From assembly GCA_027489535.1 (NCBI GenBank), contig JAIXZO010000012.1, positions 62,001-126,000 of the forward strand: 64,000 bases of DNA. Reading direction: 5' to 3'. The DNA comes from Hyphomicrobiales bacterium. Its GTDB lineage: Bacteria; Pseudomonadota; Alphaproteobacteria; Rhizobiales; Beijerinckiaceae. Positions 46,942 through 55,132 of this stretch are shown piece after piece. The translations under genes were made by a program, and so were the position numbers. How positions within the stretch are numbered: the first letter of the stretch is position 1; every line of letters begins with the position of its first letter. Under the pieces are notes generated by a model, which was given only the letters and a program-made list of their open reading frames with translations, was not told the origin of the DNA and ran no database searches.

Positions 46942-47397
46942 TCACTGCGCCGTTTCGACGCGCTGGCGGTAGAGCGCCGCGAAGTCGATGGGGTCGATGA
47001 ACAAGGGCGGGAAGCCGCCGTTGCGCACCGCGTCCGCCACGATCTGACGGGCGAAGGGGAACAGCAGGCGCGGGCATTCGATCATCACGACCGGATGCAT
47101 GCTCTCCTTGGCGATGCCTGAAAGACGGAAGATGCCGGAATAGACGAGATCGAAGCTGAACATCAGGTTCGGCGCCTCGCCCGCGCGGCCTTCGAGCGTC
47201 AGCTCGACTTCGAAATCCGTGTCGGACAGCGGCGTGGCGTTGACGTTCACCGAGATCGAGATGTTCGGCGCCTGCTCCTGCGGGCCGAGAGAACGCGGCG
47301 CGTTGGGGTTCTCGAAGGACAAGTCCTTGATGTACTGCGCGAGAGCGTTGAGGCTCGGGGCTTCTTGCGTCTGAGCGCCGTTCGGCACGTCCGTCAT
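46942..47397 (-). CDS. secB: Protein-export chaperone SecB
   Basis: The 151-residue product has the SecB sequence pattern: [20 protein letters not shown], then [40 protein letters not shown] follows, and [18 protein letters not shown] sits near the end. It keeps preproteins unfolded and delivers them to SecA. The region to the right is a divergent promoter shared with the Tim44-like gene, a neighbourhood common in alphaproteobacteria. Confidence 0.97.
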   Translation of the reverse strand: MTDVPNGAQTQEAPSLNALAQYIKDLSFENPNAPRSLGPQEQAPNISISVNVNATPLSDTDFEVELTLEGRAGEAPNLMFSFDLVYSGIFRLSGIAKESMHPVVMIECPRLLFPFARQIVADAVRNGGFPPLFIDPIDFAALYRQRVETAQ

Positions 47398-47508
47398 GGT
47401 GCGGATCTCCTGTTGCGGGCCGGCCGCGGTTGCTTGTCATCGCCTCGGCGATATTCCCAGATCGGCTAACATGCCCGCCCGGGAGCGGCAAGCGACCGGC
47501 GACTGCAG

Positions 47509-47536
47509 TTGTGATGGACGAAGGGAACCCTATATT
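47509..47536 (+). promoter_or_regulatory. Candidate sigma-70 promoter of the Tim44-like operon
   Basis: TTGTGA at 47509-47514 and TATATT at 47531-47536 are separated by 16 bases. They lie 45 bases ahead of the start codon at 47581, in the secB/Tim44-like divergent gap. Confidence 0.45.
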
Positions 47537-47580
47537 GGAGGTCGGTTCCGGCTTGTGCCGGAGCGTTCATCCGAAGGCTC

Positions 47581-48291
47581 ATGATGCAGGACTCGTTCGA
47601 CTTCGCCACGATCATCTTTCTGGGACTCGCGGCTTTCGTGATCTGGCGGCTTTATTCCGTTCTCGGCATGCGTACCGGCCACGAGGGCTCGCCCCGCGAC
47701 ATGCCGCGCCCGGCGCGTTCGCCGTCCGAGTCCAACGTGGTCCCGATCCCGGGCGCGCGCGCTCCCGTCGAGGAGCCGGAAATCGTCATGGGCCAGCCCG
47801 ATCCCGACCGCTGGAAAGGCTACGCCGAACCCGGCGGCCCGGTCGCGAACGCACTCGACGCGATTGCGGCGGCGGACGGCGGATTTGATGCGCGAGGCTT
47901 CACCGAGGGCGCGAAAAGCGCCTACGAGATGATCGTGTCGGCCTTCGCGGCCGGAGACCGCAAGATGCTGCGCGACCTGCTCGCGAAGGACGTCTTCGAG
48001 GGTTTTTCGGCCGCCATCGGCGATCGCGAGAAGCGCGGCGAGACGATGTCGACGACCTTCGTGTCGCTCGACAAGGCCGAAATCGCGGACGCGCAGTTGC
48101 GGGGCTCTTCGGCCCAAGTCACCATCCGCTTCGTGTCGAAGCTCATCACCGCCACCCGTGACGGTTCGGGTGCGGTCGTGGACGGTTCGGCCGACAAGGT
48201 CGTGGACGTGGTCGACGTGTGGACCTTCGCCCGCGAAGCCGGCAGCCGCGACCCGAATTGGAAGCTCGTGGCTACCGAAGCCGGCCAGTGA
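47581..48291 (+). CDS. Tim44-like (TimA-type) inner-membrane protein
   Basis: The 236-residue product has an N-terminal membrane anchor (FDFATIIFLGLAAFVIWRLY). A charged, Pro-containing linker follows, then a Tim44/Mba1-like domain with FDARGFTEGAKSAYEMIVSA, AAGDRKMLRDLLAKDVFEGF and DVWTFAREAGSRDPNWKLV. Bacterial Tim44 homologues are thought to help membrane protein assembly. Its position between secB and mltA is a common alphaproteobacterial arrangement. Confidence 0.88.
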   Translation: MMQDSFDFATIIFLGLAAFVIWRLYSVLGMRTGHEGSPRDMPRPARSPSESNVVPIPGARAPVEEPEIVMGQPDPDRWKGYAEPGGPVANALDAIAAADGGFDARGFTEGAKSAYEMIVSAFAAGDRKMLRDLLAKDVFEGFSAAIGDREKRGETMSTTFVSLDKAEIADAQLRGSSAQVTIRFVSKLITATRDGSGAVVDGSADKVVDVVDVWTFAREAGSRDPNWKLVATEAGQ

Positions 48292-48295
48292 CGCC

Positions 48296-49333
48296 ATGCG
48301 CCCGCGGACCGGTCCCGCCGGTGCGCGGCTCATTCCCTCGGACCTGTTCGCCGGGTCCGCTTGGGCTGCGGACGATCACCTCGCCGCGTTCCGCACCTTT
48401 CTGCTGACGGCCGAACGCATCGCAGATGATGCGCCGGCGGTCCGCAGCGGGCGGGCGACCCGGCCCGCCTTGGCCGCCGCGTGCCGTGAAGCATTGAGCC
48501 TGCGGAGAACGGCGGATGCGGCCACGGCCCGCCGTTTCTTCGAGCGACGCTTTCGTCCGGTCCGCATCGAGCCCCGCGAGGGCTCGGCTTTCTTCACCGG
48601 CTATTACGAGCCCGAAATCGCCGCATCGCCGGTGCGCAGCCCTGCATGTCCCGTCGCCGCGCTCGGCCTGCCGGACGATCTCGTCCGCATCGCGCCGTTT
48701 CCCGACCGCGCGGCCATCGAGGCGGGCGCGCTCGACGGGCGCGGGTTGGAACTGGTCTGGCTCGACCGCATCGAGCTGTTCTTCGCGCAAGTTCAGGGTT
48801 CCGCCCGCCTGCGGATGCCGGACGGCCGGCGCATGCGCCTCGCTTATGCCGGCCGCAACGGCCGCCCCTATCGCGCCATCGGCCGAATCGTGGTGGAGGA
48901 AGGACACGTTCCGCTTGCCGAGATGACGATGGATCGTCTCAAGACGTGGCTTCGGGCTCATCCGGGCGATGCGGACAGGATCATGCGCATGAATCCGTCC
49001 TACGTCTTCTTCGAGCTTCTTCCCGACCCCGATCCCGCACGCGGGCCGACGGGCGCCGCCGGGGCGGCATTGACCCCGATGCGCTCGATCGCCGTCGACA
49101 GGACGGCATGGAGCTACGGCACGCCGTTTTTCGCCGAGGCGCGTTTGCCCGACCCGTCCGGCGTCGACGCCGCGTTTTGCGGTCTCATCGTGGCGCAGGA
49201 CACCGGCACCGCCATCGTCGGTCCGGCGCGCGTCGATCTCTTTTTCGGCACGGGCGACGCCGCCGGCGCGCGCGCAGGCCTCGTGCGCCATCCGGGCACG
49301 CTCACGGCCTTGCTGCCCAGGAGCGCATCGTGA
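48296..49333 (+). CDS. mltA: Membrane-bound lytic murein transglycosylase A
   Basis: The 345-residue product has the MltA double-psi beta-barrel pattern: GSAFFTGYYEPEIAAS, LVWLDRIELFFAQVQGSARL, RRMRLAYAGRNGRPYRAIGR, MNPSYVFFE and the C-terminal 3D-domain IVAQDTGTAIVGPARVDLFF with its Asp residues. It cuts peptidoglycan glycan strands with anhydro-sugar formation. No signal peptide or lipobox is visible from the ATG at 48296, which is unusual for MltA; a longer frame upstream overlaps the Tim44-like gene and does not supply one either. Confidence 0.88.
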   Translation: MRPRTGPAGARLIPSDLFAGSAWAADDHLAAFRTFLLTAERIADDAPAVRSGRATRPALAAACREALSLRRTADAATARRFFERRFRPVRIEPREGSAFFTGYYEPEIAASPVRSPACPVAALGLPDDLVRIAPFPDRAAIEAGALDGRGLELVWLDRIELFFAQVQGSARLRMPDGRRMRLAYAGRNGRPYRAIGRIVVEEGHVPLAEMTMDRLKTWLRAHPGDADRIMRMNPSYVFFELLPDPDPARGPTGAAGAALTPMRSIAVDRTAWSYGTPFFAEARLPDPSGVDAAFCGLIVAQDTGTAIVGPARVDLFFGTGDAAGARAGLVRHPGTLTALLPRSAS

Positions 49334-50019
49334 CGCGCCGTCGCCGCAGCCTCACGCCGCCCGAAATCGAGCTGTGGCACCTCGTAACGCGGCATGTCGA
49401 ACCGCTGGCGGGCCGCAACAAGCCGGCCGCCGAAAAGCCGGCCGTCGATACGCCGCCTCATTCGCCCGCCGCATCGACGCTTTCGGCATTGAAGTCTTCC
49501 ACTGCAAAGCCGTTGCCTGCAAAGCCTTCCGTGCCGCCGCTCCCCGCTCCCCCGGCGGTCGGCGTTCCCGCCAAGGCGGCAAAAGCGACCGTTCGCCCCG
49601 TCCCTCCGCCGGCCCGGCCCGTCCCCGCCTTCGTGCCCTCTCCGCCGCCGCATGCGCCGTTGGAGCGCAAGCTGAAACGGGGATTGGCGCGCGGCACGCA
49701 TCCGATCCACGCCGTGCTCGACCTGCACGGTCTGCGGCAGGAAGAGGCCTTGATGCGCCTGCGCGGCTTTCTCGCTCATGCGCAACGCGACGGTGCGACC
49801 GTGGTGCTCGTCGTCACCGGCAAAGGGGCGCGCGCGGCCGAAACCGTCGGCTCCGGCGAGGAGCGCGGCGTCCTGCGGCGCATGGTGCCGCATTGGCTGC
49901 GGCTTCCCGACGTCAAATCCATGGTCGTGGGCTTCGAGGAGGCGGCGCAGCATCAGGGCGGAGCCGGCGCGCTCTATGTGCGTTTGCGCCGTCGCCGCGG
50001 CCCGGAGGATCGGGCGTGA
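49330..50019 (+). CDS. Smr/MutS2-domain protein
   Basis: The 229-residue product starts at a GTG that overlaps the mltA stop codon (GTGA). The N-terminal region (LTPPEIELWHLVTRHVEPL) is conserved in this group and is followed by a Pro/Ala/Lys-rich linker of about 80 residues. The Smr domain carries LDLHGLRQEEALMRLRGFL, then VVLVVTGKG, and LRRMVPHWLRLPDV. Smr domains bind or nick nucleic acid; a role in ribosome rescue or DNA repair is possible. Its stop codon overlaps the next start. Confidence 0.87.
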   Translation: MTRRRRSLTPPEIELWHLVTRHVEPLAGRNKPAAEKPAVDTPPHSPAASTLSALKSSTAKPLPAKPSVPPLPAPPAVGVPAKAAKATVRPVPPPARPVPAFVPSPPPHAPLERKLKRGLARGTHPIHAVLDLHGLRQEEALMRLRGFLAHAQRDGATVVLVVTGKGARAAETVGSGEERGVLRRMVPHWLRLPDVKSMVVGFEEAAQHQGGAGALYVRLRRRRGPEDRA

Positions 50020-50387
50020 CGCCGTTCGGCGAGAAGCTGCGGGCGTTGCGCGCCGAGCGCGGCGTCGCGCTCAAGGACATGGCCGAGGAATTGGGCGTGA
50101 CGCCGACTTATCTGTCGGCCCTCGAGCACGGGCGGCGCGGCAAGCCCAATTGGGCCTTCGTGCAACGCGTGATCCATTATTTCAACGTCATTTGGGACGA
50201 CGCCGAGGAGTTGGCGCGCCTCGCGGACCTGTCCCATCCCCGCATCGTCATCGACACCGCCGGCCTGTCTCCCGCGGCCACCGCTCTGGCCAATCGCTTG
50301 TCGCGCAGCATCGCCGACCTCGATGCCGAGACGTTGGAGCAACTGCGCGCGACGCTCGACGCGGCCGCCGCGAAACGAAAAACCTGA
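50016..50387 (+). CDS. XRE-family helix-turn-helix regulator
   Basis: The 123-residue product starts at a GTG overlapping the Smr stop codon. The helix-turn-helix is FGEKLRALRAERGVALKDMA plus ELGVTPTYLSALEHGRRGKP. It is followed by a helical tail (DLSHPRIVIDTAGLSPAATA and LEQLRATLDAAA). It is the last gene of the Tim44-like/mltA/smr/xre run, a conserved order in this group of bacteria. The target operator is unknown. Confidence 0.88.
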   Translation: MTPFGEKLRALRAERGVALKDMAEELGVTPTYLSALEHGRRGKPNWAFVQRVIHYFNVIWDDAEELARLADLSHPRIVIDTAGLSPAATALANRLSRSIADLDAETLEQLRATLDAAAAKRKT

Positions 50388-50466
50388 CCGAGCGATCTGA
50401 CCGCCCGACTTGACCGCGGCCCGCCTGCGGGCGAAACCCACGCGGCATGCTTTCCAAGGAGCCTTC

Positions 50467-51465
50467 ATGACCTCCCGCACCGACGTTCTCGGCCTCGGCA
50501 ACGCCATCGTGGACGTGCTCGCACGCACGGACGACGCGTTTCTCGTCGCGCACGGGTTGGCCAAGGGCTCCATGCGCCTGATCGAAGAGGCGGAGGCCGA
50601 GCGGCTCTACGCCGCCATGGGTCCGGCGACGATCATCTCCGGCGGTTCGGCCGCAAACACCATCGTGGGCATCGCGTCGCTCGGCGGCAGCGCCGCCTTC
50701 GTCGGCAAGGTGAAGTCCGACGAGGTCGGCCGCCTGTTCACGCATGACATCCGGGCCGCGGGCGTTTCCTTCGACGGCACTCCCGCCGCGGACGGCGCGG
50801 CCACCGCGCGCAGCTTCATTCTCGTGACGCCCGACGGCGAGCGGACGATGAACACCTATCTCGGCGCGTGCCGCGATCTCGGTCCCGCCGACGTCGATCC
50901 CGAGGCCGTCCGCGCCGCCGAGATCGTCTATATGGAAGGCTATCTGTGGGATCCGCCGGCCGCGAAGGACGCGTTCCGCAAGGCCGTCGAGATCGCCCAC
51001 GCCGCCGGCCGCCGCGTGGCGCTGACGCTCTCGGATTCGTTCTGCGTCGACCGCTACCGCGACGAATTCCTCGGCCTGCTGCGTGACGGCTCGGTCGACG
51101 TGCTGTTCGCCAACGAGCATGAACTCAAGAGCCTCTACGCCACGGCGGATTTCGATGCGGCCCTCGCCGCGCTGAAGCTCGAAAACGTGCTGGCCGCCGT
51201 CACGCGCTCGGAAAAGGGCTCGGTCGTCGTCACGCGCGAATCCACCCGTGCGGTCGGTGCGCATCCCATCGAGAAGCTGGTCGACACCACCGGCGCTGGC
51301 GACCTCTTCGCCGCGGGCTTCCTCTTCGGCCTCGCCCGCGGCGCCGAGCACGACGCCTGCGCCCGCTTGGGCGCCATGGCGGCCGCGGAAGTCATTCAGC
51401 ACATGGGCGCGCGCCCGGAAGTGTCCTTGAAGGATCTGGCGGCCGAGAGCGGCCTCGCGCTCTGA
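50467..51465 (+). CDS. PfkB-family (adenosine kinase-like) sugar kinase
   Basis: The 332-residue product has the two PfkB signatures. ISGGSAANTIVGIASLGGSA is near the N terminus, and DTTGAGDLFAAGFLFG is near the C terminus with the catalytic Asp. The start VLGLGNAIVDVLARTDDAFL and the overall length fit the adenosine kinase subgroup, which phosphorylates ribonucleosides with ATP. A sugar kinase with another substrate cannot be excluded. The ATG at 50467 is preceded by ccaaggagcc. Confidence 0.88.
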   Translation: MTSRTDVLGLGNAIVDVLARTDDAFLVAHGLAKGSMRLIEEAEAERLYAAMGPATIISGGSAANTIVGIASLGGSAAFVGKVKSDEVGRLFTHDIRAAGVSFDGTPAADGAATARSFILVTPDGERTMNTYLGACRDLGPADVDPEAVRAAEIVYMEGYLWDPPAAKDAFRKAVEIAHAAGRRVALTLSDSFCVDRYRDEFLGLLRDGSVDVLFANEHELKSLYATADFDAALAALKLENVLAAVTRSEKGSVVVTRESTRAVGAHPIEKLVDTTGAGDLFAAGFLFGLARGAEHDACARLGAMAAAEVIQHMGARPEVSLKDLAAESGLAL

Positions 51466-51489
51466 CGGTCTGAAACGCGCTTCGACGGC

Positions 51490-52251
51490 TCAGGTCCAAT
51501 CGCCGCCGCCGTCGAAGCCCGAATCGAAGCCGCCGCCGTCTCCCCCGAAGCCGCCGCCGTCCGGGCCGGAATCGCCTCCGCCTTCCGAGAGGAAGCCGGG
51601 CTCGTCCGTGGCGCGCGGCGGCTCGGGGATGTCGCCCAGCGAAGCCATGTCCGGGTTGAGGCCCGCGAGATTCGGATCAAGCGCCGCCGCGCGGGCCGGG
51701 TCCGAAAACAGATGCGACAGGCCTTGGAACAGCAGCGCGCCGCCGGCCACGCCCGCGGCCGTCGCCAAAGCCCCGCTCAGGAACCCGCCGCCACCGCCGA
51801 AGCCGGGACGCCCGCCGAAGCTGCCGGGGCGTGCAAATCCGCCTTGGGGCGGATAGGCCCCGCCCCGGTTCCATACCGCGCCTTGCTGCGGCGGCTGCGG
51901 CGCGGTGCCGAAGGACGGCACGCCCGACCCGCTGCGCCCGGTCACCGGCACGGAGGTGCGCGTCTCGCCGAACAGGCTCTTGCCGATGCCGCCCAGAAAA
52001 CTGCCCGCGCCTTCCTCCTGCTTGCTTTCCAAGGCGCGGACGCGCTCTTCCAACTCCTCAATGCGCGCCGCCGCGCCCTTGAGCGCCTGTTCCTGCACGA
52101 TCACCGTCTGCGCCATCACGTAAGGCGCGAAGGGCGTGCGGCGCACCGCTTCGTCGATGAAGGCCTCCGCCTCGCGATCGCGCGGCGCGGTCCCGGCCGT
52201 GCCGATCCGCTCGAAAAGATCGAGCAAGAGCTTCTTTTCGTCGGGGGTCAT
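51490..52251 (-). CDS. DUF2076 protein with Gly-rich tail
   Basis: The 253-residue product has the DUF2076 start MTPDEKKLLLDLFERIGTAG. A helix with ALKGAAARIEELEERVRALE is likely a coiled coil. A Gly/Pro-rich middle and an amphipathic hydrophobic segment (GFLSGALATAAGVAGGALLF) follow, and the protein ends in a disordered Gly/Asp-rich tail. DUF2076 proteins are periplasmic or ligand-binding in some annotations, but no function is established. It converges on the PfkB-type kinase gene. Confidence 0.78.
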   Translation of the reverse strand: MTPDEKKLLLDLFERIGTAGTAPRDREAEAFIDEAVRRTPFAPYVMAQTVIVQEQALKGAAARIEELEERVRALESKQEEGAGSFLGGIGKSLFGETRTSVPVTGRSGSGVPSFGTAPQPPQQGAVWNRGGAYPPQGGFARPGSFGGRPGFGGGGGFLSGALATAAGVAGGALLFQGLSHLFSDPARAAALDPNLAGLNPDMASLGDIPEPPRATDEPGFLSEGGGDSGPDGGGFGGDGGGFDSGFDGGGDWT

Positions 52252-52397
52252 GGCGGCGCTCCGTTCGGGTCGAACATTTCTCATTGATGTGGGGATCACG
52301 CCGTCCCCGATGCAAGGGGTTTCCTGAGCAACGTCGCGCACGCGAAACGCGGCGAATCCGCCCGATGCGGGGCGGCCGGTCGCGGCAAGGTTGTGTT

Positions 52398-52829
52398 ATG
52401 GATGCGCACGCGCGACCAAGCCGGAAACCGACGATGCCGAAAGACGCCACGAAACAGGACGCCGCCCCGACGGGAACCGCGCGTCGCCATGCGCCGCGTT
52501 TCGCGCCGATGGGCCCCTACATCATCACGTTTTACGGCCGGCAGGTGCTGCTGATCGACATCTGCGAGACCGGTCTGCGCGTCGAATGTCCGCCCGGCAT
52601 CCGGCTCGTTCCCGGCGAGAATTACGAGTTCGACGTCGCGCTGCCGATTCGCGACAAGCGGATGCCCTATGGCGGGTGGCATCTGACCGGCTGCTGCACC
52701 TGGACCGAGGGTCGCCAGAGCGGCATCGCGCTGCAGCTGTCGCCGCAATTGCATCGCGCATTCGGCGAATGCCTCAACCGCACGGTGAGTTCGGGATATT
52801 TCCACCGCGTCAGCAGTATCGAGCGCTGA
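52398..52829 (+). CDS. PilZ-like domain protein (possible c-di-GMP binder)
   Basis: The 143-residue product has RRHAPRF (the RxxxR element) near residue 25 and IDICETGLRV about 30 residues later. The latter fits the D/NxSxxG element of PilZ domains except that the Ser is Cys. GIALQLSPQLHRAFGE gives the final strand-helix part. PilZ proteins bind cyclic di-GMP to control polysaccharide or motility. Its relation to the EPS locus 12 kb away is unknown. A 7-base-pair hairpin (52843-52859) follows the stop codon without a T run. Confidence 0.6.
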   Translation: MDAHARPSRKPTMPKDATKQDAAPTGTARRHAPRFAPMGPYIITFYGRQVLLIDICETGLRVECPPGIRLVPGENYEFDVALPIRDKRMPYGGWHLTGCCTWTEGRQSGIALQLSPQLHRAFGECLNRTVSSGYFHRVSSIER

Positions 52830-52883
52830 CTTCGCCGCGGCGGGAGCCTTGAAGGCTCCGGTTCCGGATCGGCGGGCGTGGAA

Positions 52884-52960
52884 TGGTACAGCTGCCCCGG
52901 CTTGAACGGGGGACCTCTAGATCCACAATCTAGCGCTCTAACCAACTGAGCTACAGCTGC
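52884..52960 (-). tRNA. tRNA-His (anticodon GTG)
   Basis: The 77-base gene folds into a perfect cloverleaf: acceptor 7 base pairs, D stem GCTC/GAGC, anticodon stem CTAGA/TCTAG with loop TTGTGGA (anticodon GTG), and T stem CCCCG/CGGGG. CCA is encoded. The discriminator is A73 and position 72 is U, paired with G1 as a wobble. This is the unusual tRNA-His type described for a group of alphaproteobacteria that does not rely on a G-1/C73 pair. A genomic G stands at -1 but has no C73 to pair with. Confidence 0.97.
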
Positions 52961-53061
52961 CCTTGCGGCGGCGGCGCGAACCTAGTCCCGCGCGCCCGGG
53001 ATTTCAAGCGCGAAAGGACGCCGCGGCGCAGATCGGGTTTCATCCCCGTCCGCCCCGACGC

Positions 53062-53092
53062 AAAAGGGCCGCACGACGGATCGCGCGGCCCT
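53062..53092 (-). terminator. Rho-independent terminator of the phasin genes
   Basis: An eight-base-pair stem (agggccgc / gcggccct on either strand) with a 12-base loop is followed on the minus strand by tttt. It lies 25 bases after the stop codon of the Ala/Pro-rich phasin gene. Confidence 0.65.
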
Positions 53093-53116
53093 GAAATTGC
53101 GTGTTGCGCAGAGGGT

Positions 53117-54307
53117 TCAGCGCGGCGGCGCGATGCCCGCCGTCACGGCCTTGCGCACGGTCTCGCCGGCTTCGCTCAGCGTACGGTTCGCGACGCCCGC
53201 GATGTCCTTCATCTGCGCCGTGGTTGTTTCCAGCCGTCGGCGCGCATGGGTCGCGTTGAGCTCGATGACGTCGGACAGGCTGCGCGCCTCGCCGAGCGCC
53301 TTGAAATAGCCCAGCGTCGCTTCGGCCTGATCCCGAGCGGCGTCCATCATCCGCACGCGCAGATCATGCAGGCCCGACTGCGTCGCCTTCGCGCCGCTCT
53401 CCAAACCCGCCCCGACTTCCTCGGCGGAGCGGCGCATCCGGGCATAGACCTCGCGGGTCTGGTCGAGACCGGTCGAGGCGATGGATTCCATCGTCTTCGG
53501 CAGCTCGTCCCGCAACACCTCGACCGGCTTGCGGAATGCGTTGAACGCGGCCGGCAGGTCGATGACCGACGAACCCGCGGGCTTGGATGCGGGAGTCTTG
53601 GATGCGGGCGCTTTGGGTGCGGAGGCCTTCTGCGCCGCCATCGGTGCGGCGGCTTTCGGCGCGACAGGCTTCGCCTGAACCGCTGCGGGCTTCGCCGGAG
53701 CCGCCGTCTTTGCCGGAGCGGCCGCAGACTTCGGGGCCGCAGCCTTCGCCGCAACAGGCTTCGCCGCAATAGGCTTTGTCGCAACAGTCTTCGCGACGGG
53801 CTTTGTTGCAAGTTGTGCAACAGGCTTCGCAGCCGCCGCCGTCTTCGCCTTCGGAGCGGGGGTCGCAGGCGCCGGCTTCGCCGTCTGCTTCACCGGTGCC
53901 GGAGCAGTCTTCGCGGCAATCGGCGCGGGGACAGAAGCCGGTGCAATCTTAGCGGGAACCGCCGCAGGCGCAGAAGCCGGCGCTGCGGATTTCGTTTCGG
54001 TCTCGGGTTCCGGCTTCGCTTCAGTCTTAGCTTCGGCCTTCACCGCGGGAGCGGGCTTTGCCGGTTCCGTCGGCTTGGCCTCGACCGGGCGCACGCGCTC
54101 GATCGGCACGACGGGCGTGGCGGGCTTCGGCTTCGCCGGGGCGGCGGCCTGCGCCACGGGCACGGCAGCGGGGGCAGGAGCCGCAGGGGCGGTCGGTGCG
54201 GCGGGCACAGCCGCCGCGGCGGTCTGAGATTTCGTTTCCGGCGCGGCCGGGGCCGGCGCAGCGGGGGTCGCCGCCGGGGCGGGTGCGGTTTTGGTCTCGT
54301 CGATCAT
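53117..54307 (-). CDS. Phasin-domain protein with long Ala/Pro/Lys-rich N-terminal region
   Basis: The 396-residue product has two regions. Residues 1 to about 265 are low-complexity Ala/Pro/Lys, with many AKPVAAK-like repeats resembling histone H1 tails. Residues 266-396 have the phasin helical pattern: VIDLPAAFNAFRKPVEVLRD, TREVYARMRRSAEEVGAGLE, RDQAEATLGYFKALGEARSL, and LSDVIELNATHARRRLETTT. Phasins coat polyhydroxyalkanoate granules. A basic AKP tail occurs on PhaF-type phasins that bind DNA and help to share granules at division. The start at MIDETKT follows cgagaggagc. Confidence 0.82.
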   Translation of the reverse strand: MIDETKTAPAPAATPAAPAPAAPETKSQTAAAAVPAAPTAPAAPAPAAVPVAQAAAPAKPKPATPVVPIERVRPVEAKPTEPAKPAPAVKAEAKTEAKPEPETETKSAAPASAPAAVPAKIAPASVPAPIAAKTAPAPVKQTAKPAPATPAPKAKTAAAAKPVAQLATKPVAKTVATKPIAAKPVAAKAAAPKSAAAPAKTAAPAKPAAVQAKPVAPKAAAPMAAQKASAPKAPASKTPASKPAGSSVIDLPAAFNAFRKPVEVLRDELPKTMESIASTGLDQTREVYARMRRSAEEVGAGLESGAKATQSGLHDLRVRMMDAARDQAEATLGYFKALGEARSLSDVIELNATHARRRLETTTAQMKDIAGVANRTLSEAGETVRKAVTAGIAPPR

Positions 54308-54457
54308 CGGAATGCTCCTCTCGCCTCCGGCCGGGTCGGCCATGCGAAGGCTCGTTTCAGTGACGCGGCGGCCGCTGAAGAGACGGCACGCGAGGACTCA
54401 ACGATCACGCCGACGCCGCGCAAGGCGGCGTCGGCGCAAAGACCGCGACTTCGCGGC

Positions 54458-54901
54458 TTACTTGCGGCGGCCGGCTTCGGCGGCGGCCTTCTGCACTTCG
54501 GCGGTGGCCTTTTCGACCGTCGTCTTGGCGTCGGTCGCGGCCTTCTGCACGGTCGCCTGCACGGTGGTGCCGACTTCCTGAAGCTGGGTCTGCATGGTCG
54601 CCATCTGCGACTTCATGTAGTCCGCCTGGATCTGCATCAGCTCCTGCACGTCCTTCGCGCGCACCATCTTCTGCGCGAATTCGAAGCTGGCGGAGATGTT
54701 CTGCTCGGCGTAGCCGATGGCCTTCTGAGCCATTTCGCGGCTGTTGGCCTGCACGCTCGCGGTCTGCGATTCCGTGGCGGTCACGGCCTTCGAGGCCGCA
54801 CCGAGGAAGCCGTCGAACGCCTTGCGGGCCTGCTCGACGCTCTTCTCGGCGAAGTCGCGCATCTCGTTCGGGATTTCGTAGTTCATCGGGTTCTTGGCCA
54901 T
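54458..54901 (-). CDS. Phasin family protein
   Basis: The 147-residue product is entirely helical. EMRDFAEKSVEQARKAFDGF and YAEQNISASFEFAQKMVRAK, then VQELMQIQADYMKSQMATMQ, are typical of the phasin_2 family. It ends in an Ala/Lys-rich heptad region. It coats polyhydroxyalkanoate granules or plays a related storage role. It has its own strong-looking promoter overlapped by a TGC-rich inverted repeat, and it precedes the larger phasin gene on the same strand. Confidence 0.9.
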   Translation of the reverse strand: MAKNPMNYEIPNEMRDFAEKSVEQARKAFDGFLGAASKAVTATESQTASVQANSREMAQKAIGYAEQNISASFEFAQKMVRAKDVQELMQIQADYMKSQMATMQTQLQEVGTTVQATVQKAATDAKTTVEKATAEVQKAAAEAGRRK

Positions 54902-54956
54902 TGTCGTGGTCCCTGTCTCGGCGGATCCGGCGATCGTCGCCGGGCGTCCCGTTTGT

Positions 54957-54989
54957 TTGTGCGCCGCAACATAATGGTGCACTGCACAA
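54957..54989. promoter_or_regulatory. TGC-rich inverted repeat, candidate PhaR-type operator
   Basis: TTGTGCGCCGCA at 54957-54968 and TGCACTGCACAA at 54978-54989 are inverted copies of TTGTGCNNNGCA (9 of 12 bases identical), separated by 9 bases. The repeat lies across the -10 element of the phasin promoter. PhaR repressors of alphaproteobacterial phasin genes bind TGC-rich sites in this position. Confidence 0.5.
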
Positions 54990-54996
54990 TCGTCAA
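54968..54996 (-). promoter_or_regulatory. Candidate sigma-70 promoter of the phasin gene
   Basis: On the minus strand TTGACG (54996-54991) and TATGTT (54973-54968) are separated by 17 bases, close to the consensus. The leader to the ATG at 54901 would be about 60 bases. Confidence 0.6.
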
Positions 54997-55132
54997 GCGG
55001 GCACTCATATCGTTAACGAAGACGCAACATAATCAAACTCATCCGAGGCGCTTTCGTGGACGCTTTTCGGAGGTCATGATAGGCGACGACATACGGATTT
55101 CGCGGAATGCGAAGCCGAAACACGGAGCGGCG

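Noticed and set aside
53246-55132. Long N-terminal extension of the PdhS-like kinase frame, running antisense through the phasins
   Set aside because: The extension is Arg/Gly-rich and antisense to two good phasin genes; the kinase has a good start at 55133.
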